Assembly: GCF_001455205.1 (NCBI RefSeq)
Contig: NZ_CP013341.1
Coordinates: 1,984,001-2,048,000, forward strand
Reading direction: 5' to 3'
Length of the DNA stretch: 64,000 nucleotides
DNA from: Nitrosomonas ureae
GTDB taxonomy: Bacteria > Pseudomonadota > Gammaproteobacteria > Burkholderiales > Nitrosomonadaceae
Shown: piece after piece, positions 55,779-64,000 of the stretch
How the letters are laid out: each line of letters starts with the position of its first letter
Position numbering within the stretch: position 1 is the stretch's first letter
Position numbers and translations under genes: made by a program
Notes under the pieces: generated by a model
Seen by the model: only the letters and a program-made list of their open reading frames with translations
The model's database searches: none
Told to the model about the DNA's origin: nothing

Positions 55779-56960
55779 TCAAAGGTAACCTTCAGTGTGC
55801 CAGGCTTGCTTAATCCTTTGCATAATCGATAGAATCGTTTTCCTCGGCGCACCAATATTCAGCCGCATAAACCCGCTGCCTTCCTTGCCGAATTGTATAC
55901 CGGGGTTCATGCCGACGCCTGCTGCATGGATAAAAAAATGCTTTAGCTGCGCGTCGGTCAGGTTCATTGCGCGGCAATCCAGCCATAACAGATAAGTACC
56001 TTCAGCTTGGATTACCTTGATTTTCGGTAACTGCTGGGTCAAGAACGTTGTAACGCAATCGCGCGTGTCACGCAAATAAATCAATAGCGCTTCCAGCCAT
56101 TCTTCGCCTTCGCAGTAGGCGGCTTCAAACGCAGCGATGCTGAATGGATTGGATGCGCTGATGTGAAAGTTGTTGAATGTTTGTGTTATGGCACGGCGGA
56201 TGGATTCGTCGGGAATAATCAATGCCGACAGGTTTAATCCGGGAATATTGAAGGTTTTGCTGGGCGCTACTGCCGTGATGATTTCAGTGTCACCTTCTGC
56301 GATTGCGGCGAGAACACGGTGTTGATTGCCAGGGTAAACCAGATCGGCGTGAATTTCGTCAGAAAAAATGATTAAATCATGTTTTTCGGCAATTTGTGAC
56401 AGCTGTGCCAGCTCATCGGGTTGCCACACCCGGCCCACCGGATTATGGGGCGAGCATAGCAACAGCAGTTTTGCTTTGCGGGCACAGTCTTCCAGGTGAT
56501 CAAAATCAATGGTGTAGCGGCCATTGTGCAGAATGAGCGGATTTTGGATCAACACCCGTCCGGTTTGTGTAACAGCCGAGAAAAAAGGAAAATATACCGG
56601 TGGTTGAATAATGACCGATTCACCGGGCTGGGTGAATGCCATTATGGCGGCGTTGATCGAGGGCACCACACCGGGACACGGAATAATCCAGTCGCGCTGA
56701 ATGCTCCAGCCATGTCGTCGCTGCATCCAGTGAATCAGTGCATCGTATAAACTGTCGGGAAAAAGCGTATAACCGTAAATCGGGTGCTTGGCACGCGCTA
56801 CCAGTGCCTGGGTGACTGCAGGCGGTGCGGCGAAATCCATGTCCGCCACCCACGCAGGGATGACCGCGTTGCTGCCGAACATCGCTTGCCGACCGTCATA
56901 CTTGACGCTGTGAGTTGCTGCGCGGTTGATCTCGTGGTCAAAGTCAAAACCACGATTCAA
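55779..56960 (-). CDS. ovoB: PatB/MalY-type PLP C-S lyase, probable OvoB
   Basis: This 393-residue protein is a fold-type I PLP enzyme of the MalY/PatB group: WVADMDFAAPPAV, ERxx-type SPHNPVGRVWQPDEL and the PLP lysine in VAPSKTFNIPGLNLS. Its start overlaps the stop of ovoA by four bases (56957-56960). Given that pairing, the likely job is cleavage of the 5-histidylcysteine sulfoxide made by OvoA to give 5-thiohistidine. Without the neighbour it would be called only a cystathionine beta-lyase-like enzyme. Confidence 0.85.
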   Translation of the reverse strand: MNRGFDFDHEINRAATHSVKYDGRQAMFGSNAVIPAWVADMDFAAPPAVTQALVARAKHPIYGYTLFPDSLYDALIHWMQRRHGWSIQRDWIIPCPGVVPSINAAIMAFTQPGESVIIQPPVYFPFFSAVTQTGRVLIQNPLILHNGRYTIDFDHLEDCARKAKLLLLCSPHNPVGRVWQPDELAQLSQIAEKHDLIIFSDEIHADLVYPGNQHRVLAAIAEGDTEIITAVAPSKTFNIPGLNLSALIIPDESIRRAITQTFNNFHISASNPFSIAAFEAAYCEGEEWLEALLIYLRDTRDCVTTFLTQQLPKIKVIQAEGTYLLWLDCRAMNLTDAQLKHFFIHAAGVGMNPGIQFGKEGSGFMRLNIGAPRKTILSIMQRIKQAWHTEGYL

Positions 56961-59071
56961 GAAATTTTCTCCCAGATGGTGACTTCCGACAAGGTATGTT
57001 GGAATTTGCGCTTGGTTTCACGGATGACAAAAGGTACGGACTGCGGGCCTTGTATCAGGCGGAAGTTTTTGCCGAGAATTTCTTTCAAACCATCCAATGT
57101 GGTGAAATTTTCGCCATCGCGCTTGAAACCGCCTACCCAGGATTCTTTCTTGGTATGTTCGGTCAGCCAGGTGTAGGGCGACGCAATCATCAACATGCCG
57201 CCGGTGTTAATGCGCGTATGAATGCTGCTGAGCAGCTTGTCCGGATCATACAGGCGGTCGATCAGATTGGCCGCGAGTATTAAGTCATATCCGGTAAAAA
57301 TCGATTTCAAATTGCATGCATCGCCCTGATAAAATTCTACGCGACCTTTGACCTGATCAAGCCCCAGATCGGATAGCGTGCGTTCCTTATAGGAAACCAG
57401 ATCGCCTTCTTCAGTTAAGGTGTAACGCAGTACACCTTGTTGTGACAGTTGTACGCCCTGGCCGATGAATCGCGCGGAGAAATCGATACCCGTGACATGA
57501 TCAAAACCACGCGCTAACTCAAAGGTGGAGCGGCCGGATGCACAACCCAAGTCCAGCGCGGTGCGCATGGGCTTGTTTCCCATGGCTGCGAGCGCAATTT
57601 CGGCTAATGCTTGGGAGAAATTGGGTACCTCGAAATAGCTGTCGCCATAATGAAATTCTGCATACTCCGACAGCAGTTTGTCGGTTTCGTAATTGGAAGC
57701 CGGCAGTGTTGCCGGCGCATCCGACACCACATAACGGAAGCCCGCATGCTGGAAGAAATGGCGACGGAAGGCATAACGTGCGCTGTACAGCGATTCGTTG
57801 CCGCAGGCAATCCACGAACCGCCTTTGATCAAGTTATGCTGACCGTCAAATGTCGGTGTGGTGAAGTCGTCATATAACGGATGCACGTCAAAGCCGGAAA
57901 AAGGATAAGTGGGTGTTTCTGTCCATTGCCAGACGTTTCCGATAATATCGAAAAATTCACCATAGGGAAATTCTGTGACCGGACAACTCGATGCATAATA
58001 ATCCAGATGCAGATTGCCGCAGGATTTCGTATCTCTCGGTACTTCGGATAATTGTGCAGTATCATAGAGCCGATACCATTCATCTTCAGTAGGCAGCCGC
58101 ACCGGCTGTTTTGTCTCAGCGGCTTTCCAGTTACAAAATGCCTTTGCTTCGTGATAATTGATTTCAACCGGCCAATCCCATGGCATCGGAATTTCTTCGG
58201 TCATCAGGCGCAAGTGCCATGAATCGTCTTTTCTGATCCAGAATATCGGGTGTTCTGCTTGCGTGAATTTTAGCCAGGAGCGGCCTTCCTCCTGCCAATA
58301 ACCTTCAGTTTGATAGCCATTGGCTTCAACGAAAGGTAAGAATTCCTGGTTGCTGACCAGAAACTTGCTCGCTTGAAATGCCGGGACATCCGCTGTATGT
58401 AAGCCGTATTCATTATCCCAGCCATAATGTTGATGATCGGTTCTATTTTTTCCGATTGTTATGCTACCGGCAGCAACGTGAACCAATTCATTTTGCGGCG
58501 CCGTGCCGGATTTGCGGCAGGGTTGCCAATCCGTATGCGGCTGCACAAAATGTAACGCGTGCTGGCGGATCAGTACCGAAGAAGTTTCCAGATGGATGCG
58601 TTCGTGTTCAATACCCATCAGAATCGGCCACCAGTCGCTTTCCCAGGAGATAGGCAAAGTCAGCGGCATGGTGCTGATCAGTTCATCGACCAAAGTGCGC
58701 ATGGATTTTCGATAAGTGCGGACTTCTTCGACACTGGGCCAATCGTAATGTGTGCTATTCAGATCGTCCCAGCTCATTTCATCGACACCCACGGCAAAGA
58801 TGGATTCCAGGCGGGAATCGATACGTTCGGTGATAAGTCCGGCAAGAATCAGCTTGTTAACAAAAAAGGTTGCAGTATGGCCCAGATAAAAAATCAAGGG
58901 ATGACGCAGTGTAATTGGTTTCTTATAATATGCTTCGTCATTACGCAGCGTTTCGAATAGTTGCTCGTAGCGATCCAGCGTGGTGTGAAAATAATGGCGT
59001 ATTTCCTCACGTTTTAGACTGATATCATCACCATCGAGCAGCGGTGTTCTTGGGAATAAGGGTCGTGACAT
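56957..59071 (-). CDS. ovoA: 5-histidylcysteine sulfoxide synthase / thiohistidine methyltransferase OvoA
   Basis: The protein has 704 residues in three parts: a DinB-like domain (about 20-190) with iron ligands in FYLGHTATFF and MGIEHERIHLET, a formylglycine-enzyme-like domain (about 205-455, GYQTEGYWQEEGRSW, VRLPTEDEWYRLYD, IKGGSWIACGNE), and a class I methyltransferase (about 480-700, ALDLGCASGRSTFELARG). This is the architecture of OvoA, the first enzyme of ovothiol synthesis, which also methylates the product. EgtB alone lacks the C-terminal methyltransferase. The PLP lyase gene follows with a 4-base overlap. Confidence 0.92.
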   Translation of the reverse strand: MSRPLFPRTPLLDGDDISLKREEIRHYFHTTLDRYEQLFETLRNDEAYYKKPITLRHPLIFYLGHTATFFVNKLILAGLITERIDSRLESIFAVGVDEMSWDDLNSTHYDWPSVEEVRTYRKSMRTLVDELISTMPLTLPISWESDWWPILMGIEHERIHLETSSVLIRQHALHFVQPHTDWQPCRKSGTAPQNELVHVAAGSITIGKNRTDHQHYGWDNEYGLHTADVPAFQASKFLVSNQEFLPFVEANGYQTEGYWQEEGRSWLKFTQAEHPIFWIRKDDSWHLRLMTEEIPMPWDWPVEINYHEAKAFCNWKAAETKQPVRLPTEDEWYRLYDTAQLSEVPRDTKSCGNLHLDYYASSCPVTEFPYGEFFDIIGNVWQWTETPTYPFSGFDVHPLYDDFTTPTFDGQHNLIKGGSWIACGNESLYSARYAFRRHFFQHAGFRYVVSDAPATLPASNYETDKLLSEYAEFHYGDSYFEVPNFSQALAEIALAAMGNKPMRTALDLGCASGRSTFELARGFDHVTGIDFSARFIGQGVQLSQQGVLRYTLTEEGDLVSYKERTLSDLGLDQVKGRVEFYQGDACNLKSIFTGYDLILAANLIDRLYDPDKLLSSIHTRINTGGMLMIASPYTWLTEHTKKESWVGGFKRDGENFTTLDGLKEILGKNFRLIQGPQSVPFVIRETKRKFQHTLSEVTIWEKIS

Positions 59072-59369
59072 AACGTATTTTTAACGGATTATTCAATTCT
59101 TTGGCGGGTATTATAACGCCTCACGCATTTCAGATCATGTTCAATCGGGATAATTGTCAATTTACCGACAATTTTAGAAGCGGCGCACGAGATGTGCAGT
59201 GTGACTAGAAGTTGTGGTAGAGCGGAATAAATTAGCAATCCGACAGATTGGTTGCCCGCTTAGAGCGAATCCTTATCGCATGAGTATTTCTTTTGATGAT
59301 ACAAGTCAGAACCCTGGTGTAATAGAGTCTGACTTGTAAAGTACTGCTAGAGATGAATCTCTTGATTTC
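59072..59369. other. Intergenic region with a hairpin
   Basis: No gene is visible. A 10-bp stem (ACAAGTCAGA at 59301-59310 with 59328-59337) stands just after the end of the minus-strand RTX gene and may act as its transcription end. The upstream side should hold the ovoA promoter; no clear match stands out. Confidence 0.5.
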
Positions 59370-60317
59370 TTATTGAACAACCAAGAAATCAGCTGCTGAT
59401 AACGGGGCAACGCCGGCGATCGTAGCGAATTGAACTGCTGCACCGACGCCATTGCCATTGGCGTCATACGACAAGGCGCCGGTGGTGGTGTCGTAAATTA
59501 AGAAATCGTTAGCATCTGTTGCGACTGCACCCGGGCCGATTTTGAGATTACCCGCAGCAATGCCTCCTGGCGCGCCAAGACTGGTAAATATATCGTTGTC
59601 CAATCGAATGGTGTCAACAGGTGCAAAAAAACCCATGATGGTATCCACGTTGGTCGCGCTATTCAATGCGGTATTGAACAAATAGTGATCGGTAGCGCCG
59701 AGACCCGCAAAAAGCGTATCGTTACCCAGCCCCCCAGCCAAAATATCATCACCGTTGTCGCCACGCAAGATATCGTTGCCGGATCCGCCTTGCAGAATAT
59801 CATTGCCATCTCCGCCGGCCAAATTATCGTTGCCTAACCCCCCATTCAAAGTATCATTGCCACCCAGGCCGAAAAGGCGATCATTGCCGTTTAGTCCGTT
59901 GATGATGTTAGCGGCTGAGTTGCCATTGATTTTATTTCCATTCTCATTACCTGTACCGTTAATGATGGCGGCACCCGTCAGATTGAGGTCTTCGATGCCA
60001 AACCCCAGAGTGTGTGTAACAGAAGAATTTACCAAATCGATGCCTCCTAATGCATCATTGAAAACTTCTGCCACCACATCGCCAAGATTATCAACAAAGT
60101 AAACGTCGTTGTTATCGCCACCGTCCATATTATCAGCACCTGCGCCGCCGTTTAATACATCATTTCCATTGAGGCCGCGAAGAATATCGGTTCCATTGAA
60201 ACCGGAGATCGTATCATTGCCATTGGTCCCGTCCAATTGTGGAAACAATTCAAAAAAAACACCATTGAATTGAACTGTGTTGTTGTCATTAAAGTTTGTA
60301 CCGTTAACGATTGCCAT
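59370..60317 (-). CDS. RTX-repeat calcium-binding protein
   Basis: The protein has 315 residues from the ATG at 60317, behind AGGTGAAAAA. It consists almost only of RTX nonapeptides in two blocks (about 37-70, GNDTISGFNGTDILRGLNG; and 130-210, NDTLNGGLGNDNLAGGDG) with a VTHTLGFGIEDLNLTG-type linker, and a C-terminal cap (about 215-315) like the type I secretion tail. There is no enzyme domain or signal peptide. It is probably secreted and folds on calcium. The linker resembles parts of the peroxidase at 41608, suggesting a shared secretion system. Confidence 0.85.
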   Translation of the reverse strand: MAIVNGTNFNDNNTVQFNGVFFELFPQLDGTNGNDTISGFNGTDILRGLNGNDVLNGGAGADNMDGGDNNDVYFVDNLGDVVAEVFNDALGGIDLVNSSVTHTLGFGIEDLNLTGAAIINGTGNENGNKINGNSAANIINGLNGNDRLFGLGGNDTLNGGLGNDNLAGGDGNDILQGGSGNDILRGDNGDDILAGGLGNDTLFAGLGATDHYLFNTALNSATNVDTIMGFFAPVDTIRLDNDIFTSLGAPGGIAAGNLKIGPGAVATDANDFLIYDTTTGALSYDANGNGVGAAVQFATIAGVAPLSAADFLVVQ

Positions 60318-60332
60318 TTTTTCACCTCGCAA

Positions 60333-60720
60333 ATTGTTGAGAAATTTAAATAAAGAGCCCCATACTGCAAGTATTTTATTGGTTAAGTGCTACGTCAAAA
60401 TCAGCAGATGTTTATTTCTTTTGACCGTACCACTCAGTAAGTATAACCACAATCCATGACGATATTGTGACTATTGCATAACTCGATGTTCTTGGATAAG
60501 AATACACGGCTCTGGAAAAATAATTCGAGTTACATTCGCATAATAATCAGGTGTGATTGGATTATTTGTGCGAAAAATCACAGCGCAATATAAATTGACA
60601 AATTCATAGGCAGAACCCTCAACCGCTAAACGAAATCAAGACGACAATTGATCTAACGCGAACTAGACCTGATCGCCTTAAACACGTTAGAATTGCTAAT
60701 TTTTGGTCCCTGCTTATCCC
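60333..60720. other. Divergent intergenic region between the RTX gene and ribF
   Basis: I see no gene in these bases. They must carry the promoters of the RTX gene (minus strand) and of ribF-ileS (plus strand). No strong -35/-10 pair or structured leader could be picked out by eye. Confidence 0.4.
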
Positions 60721-61689
60721 ATGCATATTTGGCGCAGGATATCGGCACACGCTAAGACGCCGATTGCGCTTACCATAGGTAATTTTGATGGTGTCCATGT
60801 AGGCCATCAGGCGATGCTTGCCCGTTTAAAGGATGCTGCCCATCAGCTTGGACTTCACGCTTGTGTGATGACTTTTGAGCCGCATCCGCGAGAATTCTTT
60901 ACACCCCATCAGGCGCCGGTACGCTTGACCGGTTTGCGTGAAAAAATGAATGGCTTAATTCGGACGGGGATCGATTGTATTGCTATCTGTCGTTTTAATT
61001 CTGATTTTGCCAGACTCAGCCCGGAACGATTTATCACGCACATTCTGAATCAGAAATTACATGTCCGCTGGCTGCTGATAGGCGATGATTTTCGTTTTGG
61101 GGCATGCCGCGCGGGTGATTCTGCCATGCTACAAGCACGCTCTGCAGAGAATGGCTTTACGGTGGAAGTCATGCCGAGTGTTCTGGTTGATAATCAGCGT
61201 GTTTCCAGTTCTGCGATTCGTCAGGCACTGGCTACCGGTAATTTGGATAAAGCCGGAAAATTATTGGGCAGGCCCTATAATATCAGTGGTCGCGTTATAG
61301 ATGGCGACAAATTAGGCAGGCAGATTGGGTTTCCCACAGCAAATATCCAGCTGAGACATAATCCGCCTCTTAGGGGCATTTTTGTCGTGTCGGTATATGG
61401 CGCCAATCCTTCGTCACCGGAGATTCCACTACCCGGTGTTGCCAGTTTGGGGGTACGGCCAACAATTCATGCAAATGGCAAGCCTGTATTGGAAGTACAT
61501 TTGTTTGACTTTAACAATGAAATTTATGGACAGCGCTTGCAGGTTGATTTTTTGCACAAATTACGTAACGAAGAAAAATATGCGGATATCAGCACGCTTG
61601 TACGGCAGATTGAAAAAGATGTCGCGCAAGCCAAAGAATTTTTTATGACGGCGCCTACTCATTTTAATCGCCTGTGCGGCGTTTTTTAA
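60721..61689 (+). CDS. ribF: Bifunctional riboflavin kinase / FAD synthetase
   Basis: The protein has 322 residues from the ATG at 60721 (MHIWRRI), the usual start; a GTG-like start at 60703 would add six. The N-terminal adenylyltransferase has [16 protein letters not shown] and [10 protein letters not shown]; the C-terminal flavokinase has [15 protein letters not shown] and the EEKYADIS region. It makes FMN and FAD. It lies 19 bases before ileS in the common ribF-ileS order. Confidence 0.94.
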   Translation: MHIWRRISAHAKTPIALTIGNFDGVHVGHQAMLARLKDAAHQLGLHACVMTFEPHPREFFTPHQAPVRLTGLREKMNGLIRTGIDCIAICRFNSDFARLSPERFITHILNQKLHVRWLLIGDDFRFGACRAGDSAMLQARSAENGFTVEVMPSVLVDNQRVSSSAIRQALATGNLDKAGKLLGRPYNISGRVIDGDKLGRQIGFPTANIQLRHNPPLRGIFVVSVYGANPSSPEIPLPGVASLGVRPTIHANGKPVLEVHLFDFNNEIYGQRLQVDFLHKLRNEEKYADISTLVRQIEKDVAQAKEFFMTAPTHFNRLCGVF

Positions 61690-61708
61690 CTTATTCATTG
61701 TAACTTTC

Positions 61709-64000
61709 ATGATTGATTATAAGAAAACCTTAAACTTACTTGATACGCCTTTTCCGATGCGCGGCAATCTCGCCAGCCGCGAGCCCGGTATGTTGAAAGC
61801 GTGGCAAGAAAAGAATTTGTACCAGAAAATTCGTTCTGCCAGCAAAGGGCGCCCAAAGTTCATACTGCACGATGGCCCGCCTTATGCCAATGGTGATATT
61901 CATATTGGTCATGCGGTCAATAAGATCCTCAAGGACATCATCATCAAAAGCAAAACCTTGTCCGGCTTTGATGCACCCTATATTCCCGGCTGGGATTGTC
62001 ATGGCTTACCGATAGAACACCAGATCGAGAAAAAACATGGCAAGCATTTGCCAGCCGATAAAGTGCGCGAACTTTGCCGTGCTTTCGCCCAAGAACAGGT
62101 GGAGCGCCAGAAAAGCGATTTCATCCGCCTGGGCGTGCTGGGTGATTGGGAACATCCTTATCTTACGATGAATTTTAAAACAGAGGCCGGCATTATTCGT
62201 GCCCTGGGAAAAATTTATCAAAAGGGTTATCTGTATCAAGGCCAGAAGCCTGTTAACTGGTGTATCGATTGCGGCTCCGCACTGGCTGAAGCGGAAGTGG
62301 AATATGAAGATAAAACCTCACCCGCCATTGATGTGGGTTTTGCAGTTTCATCCTCGCATCCGTTACTTAACAAAATATTTGGCGTCTCTGTTCCTGGAAA
62401 TGTCCAAACTTATGCCATTATCTGGACCACTACACCGTGGACATTGCCTGCCAATCAGGCCGTCTGTGTTCATCCCGAATTTGATTATGCACTGGTACAA
62501 ACAACAAAAGGCTTATTGATACTGGCCAGTGAACTGAAGCAGGCCTGTCTCGAGCGCTATGACTTGAGCGGTAAAACACTGGCCACGTGCAAAGGCCAGG
62601 CACTGGAGCATGTGTTATTGCAGCATCCGTTTGAACCGCGAGTGGTAAAAATAATTTGTGGCAAGCATGTCACGTTGGAAGCCGGTACCGGACTTGTGCA
62701 TACGGCGCCCGCACACGGTTTGGATGACTATTTCGTCGGACAAAATTACAATTTGCCGAGTGATAGCCCGGTTGGAGGCGATGGACAATTTGTTGCACAC
62801 ATCCCTCTGGTAGGCGGGCTGTCTGTGTGGAAGGCCAACGACATTATCATCGATACGCTCAGAAGCAGTGAGCATCTTATTTGCCTGAAAAAGATAGAGC
62901 ATAGTTACCCTCATTGCTGGCGCCATAAAACCCCCATTATTTTTCGTGCCACGCCGCAATGGTTTATCGGCATGAATTTGCATAAGACAGATGCTGCATC
63001 TACGCAGGATAAAACGCTGCGTGAACTGGCTATGCTGGCGGTCGACACCACGGCATTTTATCCGACATGGGGCAGGGCACGTCTGGAAGCAATGATCAAG
63101 AACCGCCCCGATTGGTGCGTATCACGCCAACGTAATTGGGGTGTTCCGATGACTTTTTTTGTGCATAAGGACACGCATGCGCCGCATCCACACTCACTTG
63201 AATTGCTCGAGCAGATAGCGCAAAAGGTGGAACAGCAAGGTATCGAAGCGTGGTTTGCGTTGGAAGCATCCGAATTGCTCGGTGAGGAAGCCAAGGATTA
63301 TAAAAAACTAACCGACACCCTGGATGTCTGGTTTGATTCCGGCACCACGCACGACACGGTTGTTAAAGCAGATGCACAGCTTACATTCCCGGTTGATTTG
63401 TATTTGGAGGGTTCCGATCAGCATCGTGGATGGTTCCAATCTTCTTTGCTGACTGGCTGTGCGATTGATGATCGTGCGCCATACAAAGCGCTGCTCACGC
63501 ACGGCTTTGTGGTGGATGGGAATGGTCATAAAATGAGCAAGTCGAAAGGGAACGTGATCGCGCCGCAAAAAGTGATAAATACTTCCGGCGCCGATATTTT
63601 GCGCTTGTGGGTTGCGTCCACCGATTATTCCGGCGAGCTCTCCATTTCCGAAGAAATTCTAAAACGGGTCATTGAGAGTTACCGCCGTATTCGTAATACG
63701 CTACGTTTTTTACTGGCTAATCTGATGGATTTTGATCCGCAAACGGATTCGATTGATATCGCGGAGTGTTTGGAAATTGATCGTTATATGCTGGCGTTAA
63801 CAGCGGCATTCCAGGAAGATTTAATACAGGGTTATGACCGCTATGAATTTCATCAAGTGGTCCATAAGCTACATAATTTCTGCTCTGAAGACTTGGGCGG
63901 TTTCTATCTGGATATTCTCAAGGATCGTCTGTATACCGCAGCAGCGGCAGGTTTGCCTCGCCGTTCGGCACAAACTGCGCTGCATCATATTACCCATTGC
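61709..64000 (+). CDS. ileS: Isoleucyl-tRNA synthetase, 3' end outside the window
   Basis: The frame runs from ATG at 61709 ([19 protein letters not shown]) to the window end without a stop, about 764 of roughly 930 residues. The class I signature HIGH-type [18 protein letters not shown], the editing domain ([18 protein letters not shown]), [13 protein letters not shown] and KMSKSKGNV (about residue 610) are all present. It charges tRNA-Ile and hydrolyses mischarged Val. The anticodon-binding domain is entered before the end; the C-terminal zinc finger is not seen. Confidence 0.95.
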   Translation, partial: MIDYKKTLNLLDTPFPMRGNLASREPGMLKAWQEKNLYQKIRSASKGRPKFILHDGPPYANGDIHIGHAVNKILKDIIIKSKTLSGFDAPYIPGWDCHGLPIEHQIEKKHGKHLPADKVRELCRAFAQEQVERQKSDFIRLGVLGDWEHPYLTMNFKTEAGIIRALGKIYQKGYLYQGQKPVNWCIDCGSALAEAEVEYEDKTSPAIDVGFAVSSSHPLLNKIFGVSVPGNVQTYAIIWTTTPWTLPANQAVCVHPEFDYALVQTTKGLLILASELKQACLERYDLSGKTLATCKGQALEHVLLQHPFEPRVVKIICGKHVTLEAGTGLVHTAPAHGLDDYFVGQNYNLPSDSPVGGDGQFVAHIPLVGGLSVWKANDIIIDTLRSSEHLICLKKIEHSYPHCWRHKTPIIFRATPQWFIGMNLHKTDAASTQDKTLRELAMLAVDTTAFYPTWGRARLEAMIKNRPDWCVSRQRNWGVPMTFFVHKDTHAPHPHSLELLEQIAQKVEQQGIEAWFALEASELLGEEAKDYKKLTDTLDVWFDSGTTHDTVVKADAQLTFPVDLYLEGSDQHRGWFQSSLLTGCAIDDRAPYKALLTHGFVVDGNGHKMSKSKGNVIAPQKVINTSGADILRLWVASTDYSGELSISEEILKRVIESYRRIRNTLRFLLANLMDFDPQTDSIDIAECLEIDRYMLALTAAFQEDLIQGYDRYEFHQVVHKLHNFCSEDLGGFYLDILKDRLYTAAAAGLPRRSAQTALHHITHC

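Noticed and set aside
60703..60720. Upstream start for ribF
   Set aside because: The ATG at 60721 gives the usual RibF N-terminus, and the six extra codons have no ribosome site in front.

Overview
The window looks like a chromosome segment of an ammonia-oxidising betaproteobacterium of the Nitrosomonas type. The clearest marker is a complete stand-alone amoC at 39655-40464. A PEP-CTERM protein, PilS/PilR, a PstS/OprP-like pair, two RTX-repeat proteins and an ovoA-ovoB pair fit that setting. The species cannot be fixed from the sequence alone.

Bases 1-4900 are an insertion-sequence graveyard. They hold two IS110-family elements (1-1324 and 3364-4750), a truncated second IS110/IS1111-type transposase, an IS3 OrfB fragment, and an IS3 element split by IS110 copy 2. 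Each IS110 copy has a conserved, foldable 5' non-coding region of the bridge-RNA kind. In copy 2 the two predicted loops contain short matches to both target flanks and both element ends.

Bases 5955-23086 are a nested insertion. An IS5/IS1182-like element of about 1.75 kb replaced the last codons of corA. It was then broken by a casposon of 14,091 bp (6808-20898), by a second IS5-family element (21093-22374) and by a frameshift. The casposon is intact at both ends: it has 47-bp terminal inverted repeats and a perfect 14-bp target duplication. Its core is a family B DNA polymerase, an HNH nuclease, two DNA-binding proteins and a Cas1 casposase. The casposase carries an N-terminal region resembling the DNA-binding part of the IS21 transposase IstA. 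Two cargo modules lie inside the ends. One is a RelA/SpoT-synthetase-Nudix fusion with a four-helix membrane protein and a second Nudix protein. The other is an HEPN-like helical protein with a P-loop ATPase that has a zinc ribbon. Both look like candidate conflict or defence modules, which is inference.

Bases 23087-39294 are ordinary chromosome: corA, a small protein, a DUF2780 lipoprotein, pilR and pilS (pilS is frameshifted at a run of nine T), a PP0621-like protein, yicC, a phosphoesterase, prfC, a peptide-type ABC transporter ATPase and permease, a PstS-like protein, and an OprP-like porin behind two Pho-box-like sites.

Bases 39655-49133 hold amoC, a PGPGW membrane protein, and a cluster of a 1609-residue haem peroxidase with RTX repeats, a Tat-exported multicopper oxidase and a SCO1-like copper chaperone. 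The last three suggest an extracellular or periplasmic oxidative function, possibly manganese oxidation.

Bases 49313-64000 are housekeeping: a GNAT protein, dapF-DUF484-xerC, hslVU, dapE, ovoB-ovoA for ovothiol synthesis, an RTX-repeat protein, ribF, and ileS running off the end.
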